A stretch of 64,000 nt of DNA from Nostoc sp. FACHB-973 (GCF_014698115.1 NZ_JACJSJ010000009.1:79692-143691); one strand, 5' to 3'. Shown: positions 1 through 9,386, counted from the stretch's first letter. Made by a program: numbers and translations. Notes: generated by a model from the sequence alone, not told the origin.

Positions 1-230
1 TATCAGGGCATACTAGGTGGGTTTGGTCGGTTGGCTTTAGTCCTGGTGGTCACACTGTTGTCAGTTGCAGTGAAGATCAAACAATTAAAATTTGGGGTGT
101 AGAAACAGGTGAATGCTTGAAAACTTTGAGAAGCAAAAGCCCTTATGAAGGAATGAATATCACCAGCATAACTGGGTTAACTGAGTATCAGAAGCATACT
201 TTAAAAGCTTTAGGAGCAGTTGAGTATTGA
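1..230 (+). CDS. WD40-repeat protein, C-terminal end (partial)
   Basis: The frame is open from base 3 to a TGA at 228-230, giving 76 residues whose start lies outside the window. It begins with the end of a WD40 blade: SGHTRWVWSVGFSPGG, then a Ser-Glu-Asp-Gln turn and IKIWGVETGECLKTL. The tail containing MNITSITGLTEYQKHTLKALGA matches the usual ending of large cyanobacterial NB-ARC/WD40 proteins, so the missing part probably holds an NTPase domain and more blades. That is family knowledge and cannot be seen here. Such proteins act as STAND-type switches or scaffolds. Confidence 0.85.
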   Translation, partial: SGHTRWVWSVGFSPGGHTVVSCSEDQTIKIWGVETGECLKTLRSKSPYEGMNITSITGLTEYQKHTLKALGAVEY

Positions 231-506
231 GTAAAGCTTAACAAATATGAGTGTGATAGTATATAGTCAAGAGCGCTAATTAAGTTGGGTATTTTGCGTT
301 TCACTAGCGAAACTTTACTTAAAACGCTGTATGTTATGGCAGGGGACAGGCAATAGGCAACAGGCAAGCGTTAGTCTCTTGCTGTCGGGGTTATACCATC
401 AGTTTATGTCCTAACCTACCTGGCAATTGCTATAGCATCCCTAATCCAGCAGATGGTTTGGTAACTGCCACTGGCTCAAGTGCTGAGAATGCTAAATCTC
501 GCTGCT

Positions 507-1625
507 TTATTGAAAGCTTTTTTTTGCTGATTTAAAGCTTTCAAGAGGATCGGCGCTGAGTATTACATTGCCCCAACGCATGACGTTGGCAGCAATAGCC
601 CCAGCTGCACCGAAGCCATAAACCAGAACTAAATCATTTTCGCGAATCTTGCCCAATTTTGCAGCGTAATACATATTGGCTACAGTAAGTACTGGTCCAA
701 TGTTTGCATACTGAGGATAGAGGTTAATCGTCCGCTCTGGGTCAATGCCCAGTACGCGTGTGCAGAAGCTTGCGAACCAAGCAGTAGACGTATTGAAAAT
801 AAAAAAGTCGATTTGTTTGAGTGTCACACCGGCCGCAGCCATAGCACCCTCACAGCATGTACGCAGAAACCTCACGGCTGTTTCACGAGTCACTTTGTTC
901 GCTTCTTTACATAGCTTCATGCGAAGCTGTGGATTGCCTTGCGCGTTCGTTGTCAGCTGAGGAAAAACTACATTAGACAACTCACCAGCATGAATGGTTT
1001 TTGTACCAAGGATTCCCTGATTCAATTCTAGTGAACTTACCACGAAAGCTCCGGCACCATCACTTAGGAACCATGACATGGTATCATCTTCGTCGAAAAA
1101 GCGAGAATATGTGCATGAGATAACTACCAACACGTTGCGGTACTCTCCTGTTCGTACCAGAGCGCAGGCGGTTTGAAGCGCAATAGGTGTACTCCCGCAT
1201 GTTGCATCAAGATTCCATGCAGCACCTTGCAGGCTAAGTTTACTGGCAAGAAAAGCTGCATCACCAAGTCCGATTTGTTCAGGCCATACAGAAGCGACAA
1301 TCATGAGATCAACGTCTTTGACGGAAAGCTTGGCCGCTTCGAGGGCATCTTTTGCTGCTCGTTCTTCTAACGTCAGTGAAGACTCGCCAACACCAAGTAT
1401 CCATCGCTCAACAGTACCACGAAATGGGTCTGACAGATATGGCATCATTTCTAGGTCAAACTCGTTACTGGGAGTAGAGCCTGCAAGCGAAAATATCCTA
1501 GCCAAGTTTTTTTGCTCTGCCTGAGCAATTAACTCAGGGTATTTTTCCCTGTAATAATCGTTAGTACGTCTAACGCTGGGAAAGCTGACTGCGATCGCCC
1601 GAATACCAACTGGGTAATCCACCAT
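507..1625 (-). CDS. 3-oxoacyl-ACP synthase III (KAS III)-like enzyme
   Basis: The 372-residue thiolase-fold protein has the KAS III nucleophile region NLDATCGSTPIAL with Cys143. Where KAS III normally has its catalytic His, it reads FFIFNTSTAWF, so Asn278 replaces His. The later Asn is kept in YANIGPVLTVAN (Asn308). This suggests acyl transfer or non-decarboxylating condensation rather than fatty-acid initiation, which is inference. The ATG at 1625 follows a GAGGAG ribosome site and lies 13 bases after the ThDP-enzyme stop, so the two genes form an operon. The partner suggests the substrate may be an acyloin or other 2-oxo-acid-derived product. No acyl carrier protein gene is nearby. Confidence 0.85.
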   Translation of the reverse strand: MVDYPVGIRAIAVSFPSVRRTNDYYREKYPELIAQAEQKNLARIFSLAGSTPSNEFDLEMMPYLSDPFRGTVERWILGVGESSLTLEERAAKDALEAAKLSVKDVDLMIVASVWPEQIGLGDAAFLASKLSLQGAAWNLDATCGSTPIALQTACALVRTGEYRNVLVVISCTYSRFFDEDDTMSWFLSDGAGAFVVSSLELNQGILGTKTIHAGELSNVVFPQLTTNAQGNPQLRMKLCKEANKVTRETAVRFLRTCCEGAMAAAGVTLKQIDFFIFNTSTAWFASFCTRVLGIDPERTINLYPQYANIGPVLTVANMYYAAKLGKIRENDLVLVYGFGAAGAIAANVMRWGNVILSADPLESFKSAKKSFQ

Positions 1626-1638
1626 AACTCATCTCCTC

Positions 1639-3396
1639 TCAGTAATTTATAGCGCCTTGCCAAATCAGACTGTCGAGACGGCTTCCTATTGGCGCAGGGC
1701 TGGTAGGTTCGATGACTACATCAACAACAAATGGATCAGGCGATGCCATAGCTTTCTCTAGCGCTGCTTCAATGTCGTACTCGCTTTGAACACGGATGCC
1801 ATCAGCTCCCATCCCCTGAGCAATCCTGACGAAATCCGCCTGGGGAATCCTTGTATCCACGCCGTTGAAGCCCAGATATTTCATTCCCTGTTCGCACATA
1901 TTGTAGCGCCCGTCATTGAGTACAATCCAGACGGCGGGAATTTGGTATTCTACCGCAGTGTTTACCTCGCTGTTCATCAGCATAGAACCATCCCCGACAA
2001 TAGCAACCGCCTTGCCATTCCTTGCTAAGGCAGCACCCACGACACCAGTCACAAAATGTCCCATAGACCCGAAGCCAGTGCTGGCTCGGAAACGAAACGG
2101 TTTGGCAAATCGCAGCAGGTGAATTGCCCAAACCAATGAGTTACCCACCTCGGTCATTACAACTGCATTGTTCTCTTCTACAATCACCCGTTGAATGATA
2201 TTCATCAGCACATCTGGTCGCACTTTGCCGTCAGCACGCAGATGGATTACATCGCGCTGAGATATCGGCAGTGATGGAACTTTTGACGTATCAGGATGAT
2301 CAGGAAAGTACTTCAGTAATGCCTTGACAAACATTCCGACATCAGATTGGATGACGAAAGTTTTGGCAAATGGATATGCAGTTCCTGGCACCTTTGAGTC
2401 TATATCAACATGTAAAAACCCACGCTTGGGGATCATCTCTGGGTTCCAAAACGATGTCAGTTCACCAAGACGTGTTCCCAGCACCAGCACGTGCCTTGGA
2501 CGTTGCTCCTGCATGTATTTCAAAACTGACTCATGCCCCCCGAAGCCTGTGACACCTATGAACTGAGGATGGTCTTCTGGAAAGATACCCTTACCCCGTG
2601 GTGAACACATTACAGCAGCACCTGTCCTCTGAGCAAGATGGCGAATCTCTGTTGCTGCACCCCGCGCCCCAAAGCCTATCCAAATGGCAAATGGTCTTTC
2701 AGACAGTAACTGAACACATTCGGCGATTGTTTCCTCAGTTGCTGTTGCCACAGCACCGGAGAAATTTACTGATGGTAAGGAAGTGTTTAGTGAACTTGTT
2801 TGGATATTTGTCGGAATACTTATATGGGCTACGAATCCTTCTGGTTGTCCTACCCCAAGAGCAAGTCTTCGAGAAACCTCTGGAAGTTCATCACTGGATT
2901 CGAGAGTAGTTGCGTAATGGAATATTTGCCCAGAATTAAAAATACCTGCGCTAGGCATAGTGTACGTGCTAGTTTCTTGGCAAGCCCAACGTCCTCGCCG
3001 TAGCGCGGAAGTTGAAGCTGACACCAGAATCACCTTAGCTCCTTCCCAACGGGCAGCTAACAATCCTGTCAAAGCGTTTGTGATCCCCGGTCCTGTGGTA
3101 GTGAAGACCACAACCGGGCGATCGCTAGCAAAGTACGCCTCAATAGCCGCAAAAGCTGCTCCGGCTTCGTGGCGAAAGTGCAGCACCTGAATGGAACTTT
3201 GGTGTAGTGCAGCCCATACTGGTGCGATCGCACCTCCCGAAACACCAAAGGCATACTGCACTCCCATCTCTTCCAGGATTTTAACCACTGCCTCTGCTAC
3301 CGAAAAAGGTCTGAATGGTTTGCTATGAGATTGCTGTTGAGTTGAGTTTAATTCTTTACTGGTGTTCGCTTTTATATGCTCAAATTTAGCATCCAT
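1639..3396 (-). CDS. Thiamine-diphosphate-dependent enzyme, acetolactate synthase-like
   Basis: The 585 residues have the three-domain ThDP enzyme layout. The N-terminal PYR domain contains FRHEAGAAFAA, with Glu77 as the cofactor-activating residue. A central domain follows, then a C-terminal PP domain with the ThDP/Mg motif beginning GDGSMLMNSEV near residue 468 and ending in NDGRYN. About 30 polar residues precede the domain, and a later start is possible. The family (acetolactate synthase, ScyA, XclA-like) decarboxylates a 2-oxo acid and adds the carbanion to an acceptor carbonyl. Operon pairing with the KAS III-like gene argues against a housekeeping ilvB role. The substrate is unknown. 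Confidence 0.87.
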   Translation of the reverse strand: MDAKFEHIKANTSKELNSTQQQSHSKPFRPFSVAEAVVKILEEMGVQYAFGVSGGAIAPVWAALHQSSIQVLHFRHEAGAAFAAIEAYFASDRPVVVFTTTGPGITNALTGLLAARWEGAKVILVSASTSALRRGRWACQETSTYTMPSAGIFNSGQIFHYATTLESSDELPEVSRRLALGVGQPEGFVAHISIPTNIQTSSLNTSLPSVNFSGAVATATEETIAECVQLLSERPFAIWIGFGARGAATEIRHLAQRTGAAVMCSPRGKGIFPEDHPQFIGVTGFGGHESVLKYMQEQRPRHVLVLGTRLGELTSFWNPEMIPKRGFLHVDIDSKVPGTAYPFAKTFVIQSDVGMFVKALLKYFPDHPDTSKVPSLPISQRDVIHLRADGKVRPDVLMNIIQRVIVEENNAVVMTEVGNSLVWAIHLLRFAKPFRFRASTGFGSMGHFVTGVVGAALARNGKAVAIVGDGSMLMNSEVNTAVEYQIPAVWIVLNDGRYNMCEQGMKYLGFNGVDTRIPQADFVRIAQGMGADGIRVQSEYDIEAALEKAMASPDPFVVDVVIEPTSPAPIGSRLDSLIWQGAINY

Positions 3397-3736
3397 ACAA
3401 ACTATCTTAGGAAGAATTTCCTGTGTGTTGTAACATTATCCCACACACTTAGACTCAACTAAATATTTGTTGTCATGATCAGACAAAAAGCACTAGGGAA
3501 AAGGCTTTTAGTCCACTTAATATTTCTTGACATAGTTGAGTTTTGTTGTAACAACCTACTTACTTATCTTCACAGAGTTTGGTATTTTCTTGTCTATCTA
3601 CTGAAACCCTGCTTTGATATAAAAGAAATGTTCAGAGACTTTAACAGCGCCATATATGGCGGAAAGTAGATGGGTTCACCCGCCTTTTGGCTTGTGAAAA
3701 CTCAATACAATTAATCAAGCTCTGGAGTATAAAAAC
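3397..3736. other. Intergenic region between divergent genes
   Basis: This 340-base AT-rich spacer lies between the start of the ThDP-enzyme gene (reverse) and the HAD gene (forward), so it must hold both promoters. A short frame on the forward strand (3475-3669) has no recognisable domain and looks fortuitous. No convincing operator was seen. Confidence 0.5.
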
Positions 3737-4441
3737 ATGATTGACTTCAATGGGTACAAGGCTTTAACCTTCGATTGTTATGGAACCTTAATCGATTGGG
3801 AGAACGGCATCTTAGCGGCGCTAAAGCCAGTTCTGCTGGCACACAACCAAAATTTGGATGACAATCAAATTCTCGAACTTTTTGCTGAATTTGAAGCAGA
3901 ACTCCAACAAGGAGAATACATCAATTATCGAGAAGTTTTGAGGAGAGTAGTCCAGAAATTTGCTGAACGACTTGGCTTTGAGCCAACTGGTGACGAGATC
4001 AATTCACTTGCTGATTCAATTGAGCATTGGCTACCTTTCCCCGATACAGTTGAGGCACTTACAACCCTCAAGCAAAAGTTTAGGCTGGTAATTATATCAA
4101 ATATAGATGACGATCTCTTTGCTTTCTCGGCAAAGCACTTGGAGGTGGAATTCGATCAAATAATCACAGCAGAACAGGCAAAAAGCTACAAACCTTCCTT
4201 AAATAACTTCAAACTTGCTATTGAGAGAATTAATCTACCGCTTGATGAGATATTACACGTTGCTGCTAGTGTTTATCACGATATCGTTGCAGCTAAATCT
4301 CTAGGACTATCAACAGTCTGGGTGAACCGTCGAGCAGGTCAACAAGGAGTTGGTGCTACAGTATCAGCAGTCGGTCAACCTGATTTAGAAGTCCCTGATT
4401 TGAAGACCCTCGCTGCTTTGAGTTTGGGGAGTGGGGAGTAG
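3737..4441 (+). CDS. HAD superfamily, haloacid dehalogenase type II-like
   Basis: The 234-residue protein has all HAD motifs. Motif I is FDCYGTLID with Asp13 as nucleophile and the D-x-Y-G-T form of type II 2-haloacid dehalogenases. Motif II is VIISNIDDD, motif III Lys is in SYKPSLNNF, and the final acidic motif is VAASVYHDIVAAKSLG. It probably hydrolyses a small organic substrate (2-haloacid or phosphate ester); the substrate cannot be told from sequence. The last six codons (SLGSGE, stop) already lie in the GGGGAGT heptamer tract that follows, so the natural C-terminus may have been altered by the repeat. Confidence 0.85.
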   Translation: MIDFNGYKALTFDCYGTLIDWENGILAALKPVLLAHNQNLDDNQILELFAEFEAELQQGEYINYREVLRRVVQKFAERLGFEPTGDEINSLADSIEHWLPFPDTVEALTTLKQKFRLVIISNIDDDLFAFSAKHLEVEFDQIITAEQAKSYKPSLNNFKLAIERINLPLDEILHVAASVYHDIVAAKSLGLSTVWVNRRAGQQGVGATVSAVGQPDLEVPDLKTLAALSLGSGE

Positions 4442-4470
4442 GGAGTAGGGAGTGGGGGAGTGAGGGGGAT
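4425..4470. repeat. Short tandem heptamer repeats (GGGGAGT type)
   Basis: Consecutive degenerate GGGGAGT / GGGAGTA units begin inside the last codons of the HAD gene and continue into the spacer. Such heptamer tracts are typical of Nostoc-group genomes. Confidence 0.85.
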
Positions 4471-4720
4471 AAGGGAGAATATGTTGTTAAAAAACGAAAC
4501 AGAGATTGCAACATAGATTGATTCTGCCTTACTCTGGAAAAACTACTATGGCAGTTTGATGCTAAGTTCAGCAGTCTCTTGCGGTGGAAAATACCTCCAT
4601 AGTGATGAACTCACCGCAACGCAATTTTTTCCAGATTTTGGAAGAGTACATAACTGGCTGCTCAGGATCAACTCACTGCCGATAAACTTGTTCAAGAAAA
4701 CACTTTGATAGCCTAAAACG

Positions 4721-5590
4721 ATGAAAGCATCTGCTAATTTCGACTTTGAAGACGAGAAATTCAATGCACCGCCTTCTCAAGTCATCCCCTGGTGTCAGAT
4801 GATTAATCCTCGGTATGGCACAGATGGGATACAATCCCACGGTTTGGCGCTGAAACTCGACAATGCCAATGCTGTGGGCTTTGTGCCAGATGAAAATTGG
4901 CAGCAGGTAGAGCATGAATTTAGCTCTGGAGTGGAAACGGTCTTTATTAGCACGACTCCACGCTTGGTTATAGTGCGTCGCGGGCCATTGTCTGTCAAAG
5001 ACCGGGAAACTGGTCTGAAACTGGGTACACTCAAAGAGAATTATGATGCTTTTTTAGCAGACAAACTTAAATTTAAAACCTTTACTCGTTATTTAATTTT
5101 TATAGTGGGAGAGAATAAAAAGTTTTTACATCAATCACCACTACAACTAACACTTAATGGTGCAGCCGGAGCGAGTTTCAGCAAAACTTACTGCGAATTC
5201 CAACAAGGGAAAGTAGTTAGTGGATTCGTTGCTGAATTAGAAAAGGCTTATGCTGTCTACCGCAAGCAACCTTTGACACCAAAAGGCCCTTTGTTCCACG
5301 CTCATGGGATTTTTTGCCCGATAATTGAGTGTGAAGAAAGAGGCATTGAACCAAATACAGTTCTGGTAGCTTCAACTGTGGATTACAAACATCCGACGGT
5401 AGGAACTTTAACACAATTTTTAATTGCTTCCGATTCTTTGGAGTCTGCAATTATCTGCAAAACTTTTGAAGAATACAAAGAATTTGGCAAGGAACCTGTC
5501 AAATCAGAAACACCGAAAATGGCAATGGCAGGGGTTTCTAGTTCTTACGTGTATGCCGATGAAGATGATTTTGCTTATCCGCCGTACTAA
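4721..5590 (+). CDS. Conserved cyanobacterial protein, DUF5895-like
   Basis: This 289-residue soluble protein of unknown function has no signal peptide, membrane helix or known catalytic motif. Features I recognise are an N-terminal MINPRYG block and a central VFISTTPRLVIVRR strand region. The acidic/aromatic end contains YADEDDFAYPPY. The layout resembles cyanobacterial DUF5895 proteins, some encoded with mobile or conflict genes; the assignment is from memory. The gene is monocistronic and converges on mltA, with a hairpin-forming AT-rich spacer between. Confidence 0.75.
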   Translation: MKASANFDFEDEKFNAPPSQVIPWCQMINPRYGTDGIQSHGLALKLDNANAVGFVPDENWQQVEHEFSSGVETVFISTTPRLVIVRRGPLSVKDRETGLKLGTLKENYDAFLADKLKFKTFTRYLIFIVGENKKFLHQSPLQLTLNGAAGASFSKTYCEFQQGKVVSGFVAELEKAYAVYRKQPLTPKGPLFHAHGIFCPIIECEERGIEPNTVLVASTVDYKHPTVGTLTQFLIASDSLESAIICKTFEEYKEFGKEPVKSETPKMAMAGVSSSYVYADEDDFAYPPY

Positions 5591-5603
5591 GAGGAGTAAG
5601 AAT

Positions 5604-5672
5604 TTTAGATTTTAGATTTTGGATTTTGGATTAAACTTCAATCCAAAATCTAAAATCCTAAATCCAAAATTT
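5604..5672. terminator. AT-rich inverted repeat between convergent genes
   Basis: Copies of GATTTTAGATTTTGGATT are followed after a few bases by the complementary AATCCAAAATCTAAAATC, giving a long A/T-rich hairpin between the convergent DUF5895-like and mltA genes. It could serve as a bidirectional terminator. Similar runs occur near 41915-41945 and 51150-51178, so it is also a dispersed repeat. Confidence 0.55.
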
Positions 5673-5679
5673 AATTGCC

Positions 5680-6942
5680 CTATTCCTTGAGCAATAAATA
5701 ATATAGTGAACCATTACCGCCTGTGATGCCAGCGCGATCGCCTGCTAATTTTCCAGATCCCATAAAATAATCTACTCGTCCCGGTCCTTTGATGGCGCTT
5801 CCTGTATCCTGATCGAGGACAAAGCGGCTGACAGCACGTCTTTCGAGTTTGCCACCACTGGCGGGATAGGGAAATGAGTTATAAATTAGGGCTAGCGCTC
5901 CCGGAGGCATGAGAGACTTATCTGTGGCAATGGAACGTTCTGCTGTTACTGGCACATGAATACTACCGGTAGCTGGTCTACCGTTTGTTTCCTGGAAGAA
6001 AATAAATCTTTCCCAGCGTGGCAGATAATTATTCAACTCTTGGGGTTTTTGCCGGAAGTAACTAATCAAACGTGGCATTGTTAATCCTTCTAGGGGCAGT
6101 TTGCCATCTTTTGCTAGTTCTTTGCCGATACTAGTCCAAGGGTAATCGGTTCCACCCGCATAGCCAACAGACGTTGTTTTGCCATTAGTTAATTTAATTT
6201 GGGCAGAACCTTGGATATGTATCATATATGCATCTAGGCGATCGCGAAACCAAAGAATTTCTAAACCGCGTAACTGGCTCTTATTTCCTTGTAAACCATC
6301 CTTGCCTTCTAAATCAATTCGTTTTGGATGGGGTTTAGACCATTGGCTGAAATTAGGTGGTAGCCGATAAAGGGGATATTTATATGTTGCAGTCCTGACA
6401 CGGCTAGCGGTGTAAACAGGTTCATAGTAAGCTGTGAATTTAACAGTACCCTTGCCATCGTTGCCCACAGACTGGTAAAAAACAAATTCTCGCCGGACAG
6501 CAGCTTGTAATTGTGCTGGTGACTTAGAACTGACAACTAGTTGGCGAAAACGTAGTAAACTCCGGCGGACGCGATCGAGCGTAATTTCCTTGATGGGATA
6601 ATTTTGATATGCTGCGATCGCTTCATCCTTTGCTAAGTAACGCAAACTGTTGTCAATAGAAGCCAATAAAGCTTGGCGATCGCCTGTTTTACCCCTTTGA
6701 CCCCAAATTTGGTCATCCCAACCCAAGCAACTCTGCCGCAGCGTACAATCGGTTCCAATGGCAACTGGTTTTAGCGGTGGCGTTACCTCAGGAGTGATTG
6801 GTATTGGTACAGGCGAGAGATCGGGAGTAGTCGGTATTGGCAAGGGCTGTAAATTAGGAACCTGAGCAATAGACGACAAAAGAGGATTTACAAAGGCAAT
6901 TCCCAGACTCAGGGAAAGCAAAGCAAGGGTTTTTCTCATCAT
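5680..6942 (-). CDS. mltA: Membrane-bound lytic murein transglycosylase A
   Basis: The 420-residue protein begins with a signal peptide (MMRKTLALLSLSLG to about residue 27), then a Pro-rich linker of PIPTTPDLSPVPI type. The MltA domain shows YYEPVYTAS, MIHIQGSAQIKL and GRPATGSIHVPVTAERS. The terminal 3D domain contains DQDTGSAIKGPGRVDYFMGSG, with the Asp pair expected for the active site, and DRAGITGG. It cleaves the MurNAc-GlcNAc bond of peptidoglycan to give 1,6-anhydromuropeptides, in the periplasm. Its start abuts the stop of the 84-residue gene upstream, so they are cotranscribed. anmK in this window handles the anhydro-sugar product. Confidence 0.93.
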   Translation of the reverse strand: MMRKTLALLSLSLGIAFVNPLLSSIAQVPNLQPLPIPTTPDLSPVPIPITPEVTPPLKPVAIGTDCTLRQSCLGWDDQIWGQRGKTGDRQALLASIDNSLRYLAKDEAIAAYQNYPIKEITLDRVRRSLLRFRQLVVSSKSPAQLQAAVRREFVFYQSVGNDGKGTVKFTAYYEPVYTASRVRTATYKYPLYRLPPNFSQWSKPHPKRIDLEGKDGLQGNKSQLRGLEILWFRDRLDAYMIHIQGSAQIKLTNGKTTSVGYAGGTDYPWTSIGKELAKDGKLPLEGLTMPRLISYFRQKPQELNNYLPRWERFIFFQETNGRPATGSIHVPVTAERSIATDKSLMPPGALALIYNSFPYPASGGKLERRAVSRFVLDQDTGSAIKGPGRVDYFMGSGKLAGDRAGITGGNGSLYYLLLKE

Positions 6943-7197
6943 TTAGTTGAATCTTTCAACGCTGGAACTAAAAACGGGTTCTACCCGGATTGCCACGATT
7001 CGAGAAGGGCGTACTACCATATACTCCCCCTGAATATTCTTGATCGGGACGCTAATAAAGTCACTAGAAGCAGACTTTGGCACAAGTTCGCCACTATACC
7101 ACTTCTGAAACTCTTGAATAGTAGGAAAACGTACTTCTTCCCGATGACCGTTTTCCAGTAGGAGGTGTACGGCGTATTCATTTGGAGTTCTAGGCAT
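6943..7197 (-). CDS. Small conserved protein upstream of mltA
   Basis: The 84-residue soluble protein has no recognised domain. It is mixed alpha/beta with a charged start (EYAVHLLLENGHREEVRFPT), a YSGELVPKS turn and a strand-rich middle ending RIVAIRVEPVF. Its stop codon is directly followed by the mltA ATG, which supports translation and coupling. The function is unknown; no toxin, antitoxin or DNA-binding motif is visible. Confidence 0.72.
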   Translation of the reverse strand: MPRTPNEYAVHLLLENGHREEVRFPTIQEFQKWYSGELVPKSASSDFISVPIKNIQGEYMVVRPSRIVAIRVEPVFSSSVERFN

Positions 7198-7270
7198 AAG
7201 GTTGAATCATTTCAAAAACATTCAACCCATTGTTAACCACGTTACCCCAGAATGAAAAGGGTAAGCATAC

Positions 7271-7310
7271 GGGAGATGGGGAGTGGGGAGTAGGGAGTAG
7301 GGAATAGTGA
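7271..7310. repeat. Short tandem heptamer repeats
   Basis: Units GGGGAGT, GGGAGTA and GGGAATA occur in tandem in the spacer between divergent genes. This is the same family as the tracts at 4425, 9361 and 45370. Confidence 0.8.
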
Positions 7311-7504
7311 GGCAGAGGAGAAGTTGGTGCAATCTTTTCCCTTTGCCCCTTTGCCTTTTGTGCCCCATACCTAACGCCCAATGACTCTTCACCCTAGACG
7401 GCTAATCCTTTAACCAGTTCCTGAAAAAGTTTGCATAACTCTCCAATTAACCTCTGATAGTTCATTGACATTGTTGAACAACAGTTATTCAGGAGGCAAA
7501 AATT

Positions 7505-7828
7505 ATGAAACTTTATTATCGTGGTCTGAGTTATGAATATGACCCAAGCCAAGTTGGCAGTAAAAAAACAGAACAGCCCTTTCAACCAGTTCCTCAAATT
7601 GGGTCAGCTTATAATTTAATGTACCGTGGCGTTAGTTATCTTGTTGATCCCAATTCCAAATCGGTGGAAGTTGCTATAGCACCAGTAACCTATCAATTGA
7701 GCTTTAGGGGAATCACCTACTTTGTAAATAAAACTGCACAAGGAAAAGTTACCATAGCTTCTCAAGAAGCGAGTACTTCAAAAATTGGGACAGTGCAAAT
7801 TTCTCATAAATTAAAGCTTCAACAATAA
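7505..7828 (+). CDS. DUF4278 domain protein
   Basis: The 107-residue protein is built of three related repeats: LYYRGLSYEYDP (residues 3-14), LMYRGVSYLVDP (38-49) and LSFRGITYFVNK (65-76). The Y-R-G-x-x-Y signature is typical of the cyanobacterial DUF4278 family, whose function is unknown. The ATG is preceded at good distance by a CAGGAGG ribosome site (about 7491-7497), which fixes the start. It is a single gene with no signal peptide. Confidence 0.85.
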   Translation: MKLYYRGLSYEYDPSQVGSKKTEQPFQPVPQIGSAYNLMYRGVSYLVDPNSKSVEVAIAPVTYQLSFRGITYFVNKTAQGKVTIASQEASTSKIGTVQISHKLKLQQ

Positions 7829-7988
7829 TATAGTGGCAAGCCGATCTGGAGTTTAGGGAGTCATGAACTTGTAGTAACATCCTCAAAAAACTTTGGAATT
7901 TCAGCACTACCTATTTTCTTTCTCAACAGACCTTGCCAAAGCTGGTACTTGTGCCAAGATGAATTTGAGGACTTAGGCAAGTGACACA

Positions 7989-9359
7989 ATGTTAGGACAG
8001 TTATTAGACGGACGTTACCAAGTCCTTCAAGTTTTAGGTGGAGGAGGGTTCGGTCAAACCTACATTGCCCAAGACACCCACCGACCAGGTTTCCCGAAAT
8101 GCGTAGTCAAACACCTTAAGCCTGTCACTCGTAGCCCCGAATTTCTCGAAACTGCCAGACGGCTATTTAGCAGTGAGGCAGAAACACTAGAACAACTGGG
8201 AAACCATGACCAAATCCCTCGGCTTTTAGCCTATTTTGAACACAACCAAGAGTTTTTCTTGGTGCAAGATTTCATTGAAGGGCATACTCTCAAAGCAGAA
8301 CTGACTCCCAATGAACGTTGGACAGAAAATCGAGTCATTGAACTCCTCCAACAAATATTGGGTATTCTGCAATTTATTCACAGCCACAACGTTATTCATC
8401 GAGATATCAAGCCGGACAATATAATTAGGCGGCAACAAGACGGTAAGTTAGTGCTGATTGACTTTGGCGCAGTCAAGCAAATGCAAACTCAATTGCTTAC
8501 AGTTCCAGGGCACACCGGGGCTAGCATTATTATTGGCACTCCAGGATACATGTCTACAGAACAGGGGCAAGGTAAGCCCCGCCCCAACAGTGATATTTAT
8601 TCCTTGGGCATTATTGCTATCCAAGCGCTGACAGGTTTACATCCCATAAGCTTTGAGGAAGACTCAGATACAGGAGAAATTTCTTGGCAGCATCACGCTA
8701 AGGTCAGTTCTGAGTTGGCATCTGTGCTATCTAAGATGGTGCTACACCATTTTAAACAGCGCTATCAATCTGCCGCTGAAGTTCTACGGACGCTTAACCA
8801 TCTCGATACTAGAGTAGAAGCATCTTTTACACAACCGCCTCAAGCTTCACTTCCTCAACAAACTTCAATTGGATATTCGTCTGCTTCGATTCTCTCTCCA
8901 GAAAATTACAAACGCCTAGAAAAAATTCTCTTGGAATTTGTCGGTCCTGTTGCCCCAAGATTACTACAACAAGTTGCAGCGTCAGCGCCCAACTGCGAAG
9001 AATTAATTAGTCAATTGGCACTTCATCTTCGAGGAAATCAACAAATTGATTTTAGGAAGAAAACAATATTTATATTAGAGAAACCTACTCTACTCCAGGA
9101 ATTGACTGTTAAATCCGATCGCTCTACAATTAACTCAAATAATTTCCCAAACCAAGAATCTGAATTCATCAGCAAGGAATTTGTGGAAAAGTGCGAACGT
9201 GAGTTAGCTGATTTAATTGGCCCAATAGCTAAGTTTCTAGTCCAAAAAGCTCTTAAGTCTTCTGGAAAAATTTCTCGTGCAGAACTGGTGAAAATTTTAG
9301 CCTCACAAATTCCCGATGCTCAAAAAGCTTTGCAATTTGAGCAACGTTTACTTTCTTGA
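7989..9359 (+). CDS. Serine/threonine protein kinase
   Basis: The 456 residues hold an N-terminal Hanks-type kinase domain. It has the Gly-rich loop VLGGGGFGQTY, the ATP-binding Lys in CVVKHLKP (Lys41), catalytic VIHRDIKPDN (137-146), LIDFGAVKQ with DFG at 158-160, and GTPGYMSTEQG in the activation segment. All catalytic residues are present. The C-terminal half (about 290-456) has two related helical stretches, each with a conserved Leu-x-x-(F/I)-(V/I)-G-P core, as in cyanobacterial kinases with a DUF4384- or CHAT-like tail; I cannot name the domain. No membrane helix, so it is probably cytoplasmic. Partner unknown. Confidence 0.9.
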   Translation: MLGQLLDGRYQVLQVLGGGGFGQTYIAQDTHRPGFPKCVVKHLKPVTRSPEFLETARRLFSSEAETLEQLGNHDQIPRLLAYFEHNQEFFLVQDFIEGHTLKAELTPNERWTENRVIELLQQILGILQFIHSHNVIHRDIKPDNIIRRQQDGKLVLIDFGAVKQMQTQLLTVPGHTGASIIIGTPGYMSTEQGQGKPRPNSDIYSLGIIAIQALTGLHPISFEEDSDTGEISWQHHAKVSSELASVLSKMVLHHFKQRYQSAAEVLRTLNHLDTRVEASFTQPPQASLPQQTSIGYSSASILSPENYKRLEKILLEFVGPVAPRLLQQVAASAPNCEELISQLALHLRGNQQIDFRKKTIFILEKPTLLQELTVKSDRSTINSNNFPNQESEFISKEFVEKCERELADLIGPIAKFLVQKALKSSGKISRAELVKILASQIPDAQKALQFEQRLLS

Positions 9360-9360
9360 A

Positions 9361-9386
9361 TTGGGGAGTGGGGAGTAGGGAGTGGG
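9361..9386. repeat. Short tandem heptamer repeats
   Basis: GGGGAGT-type units begin directly after the kinase stop codon. Confidence 0.75.
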
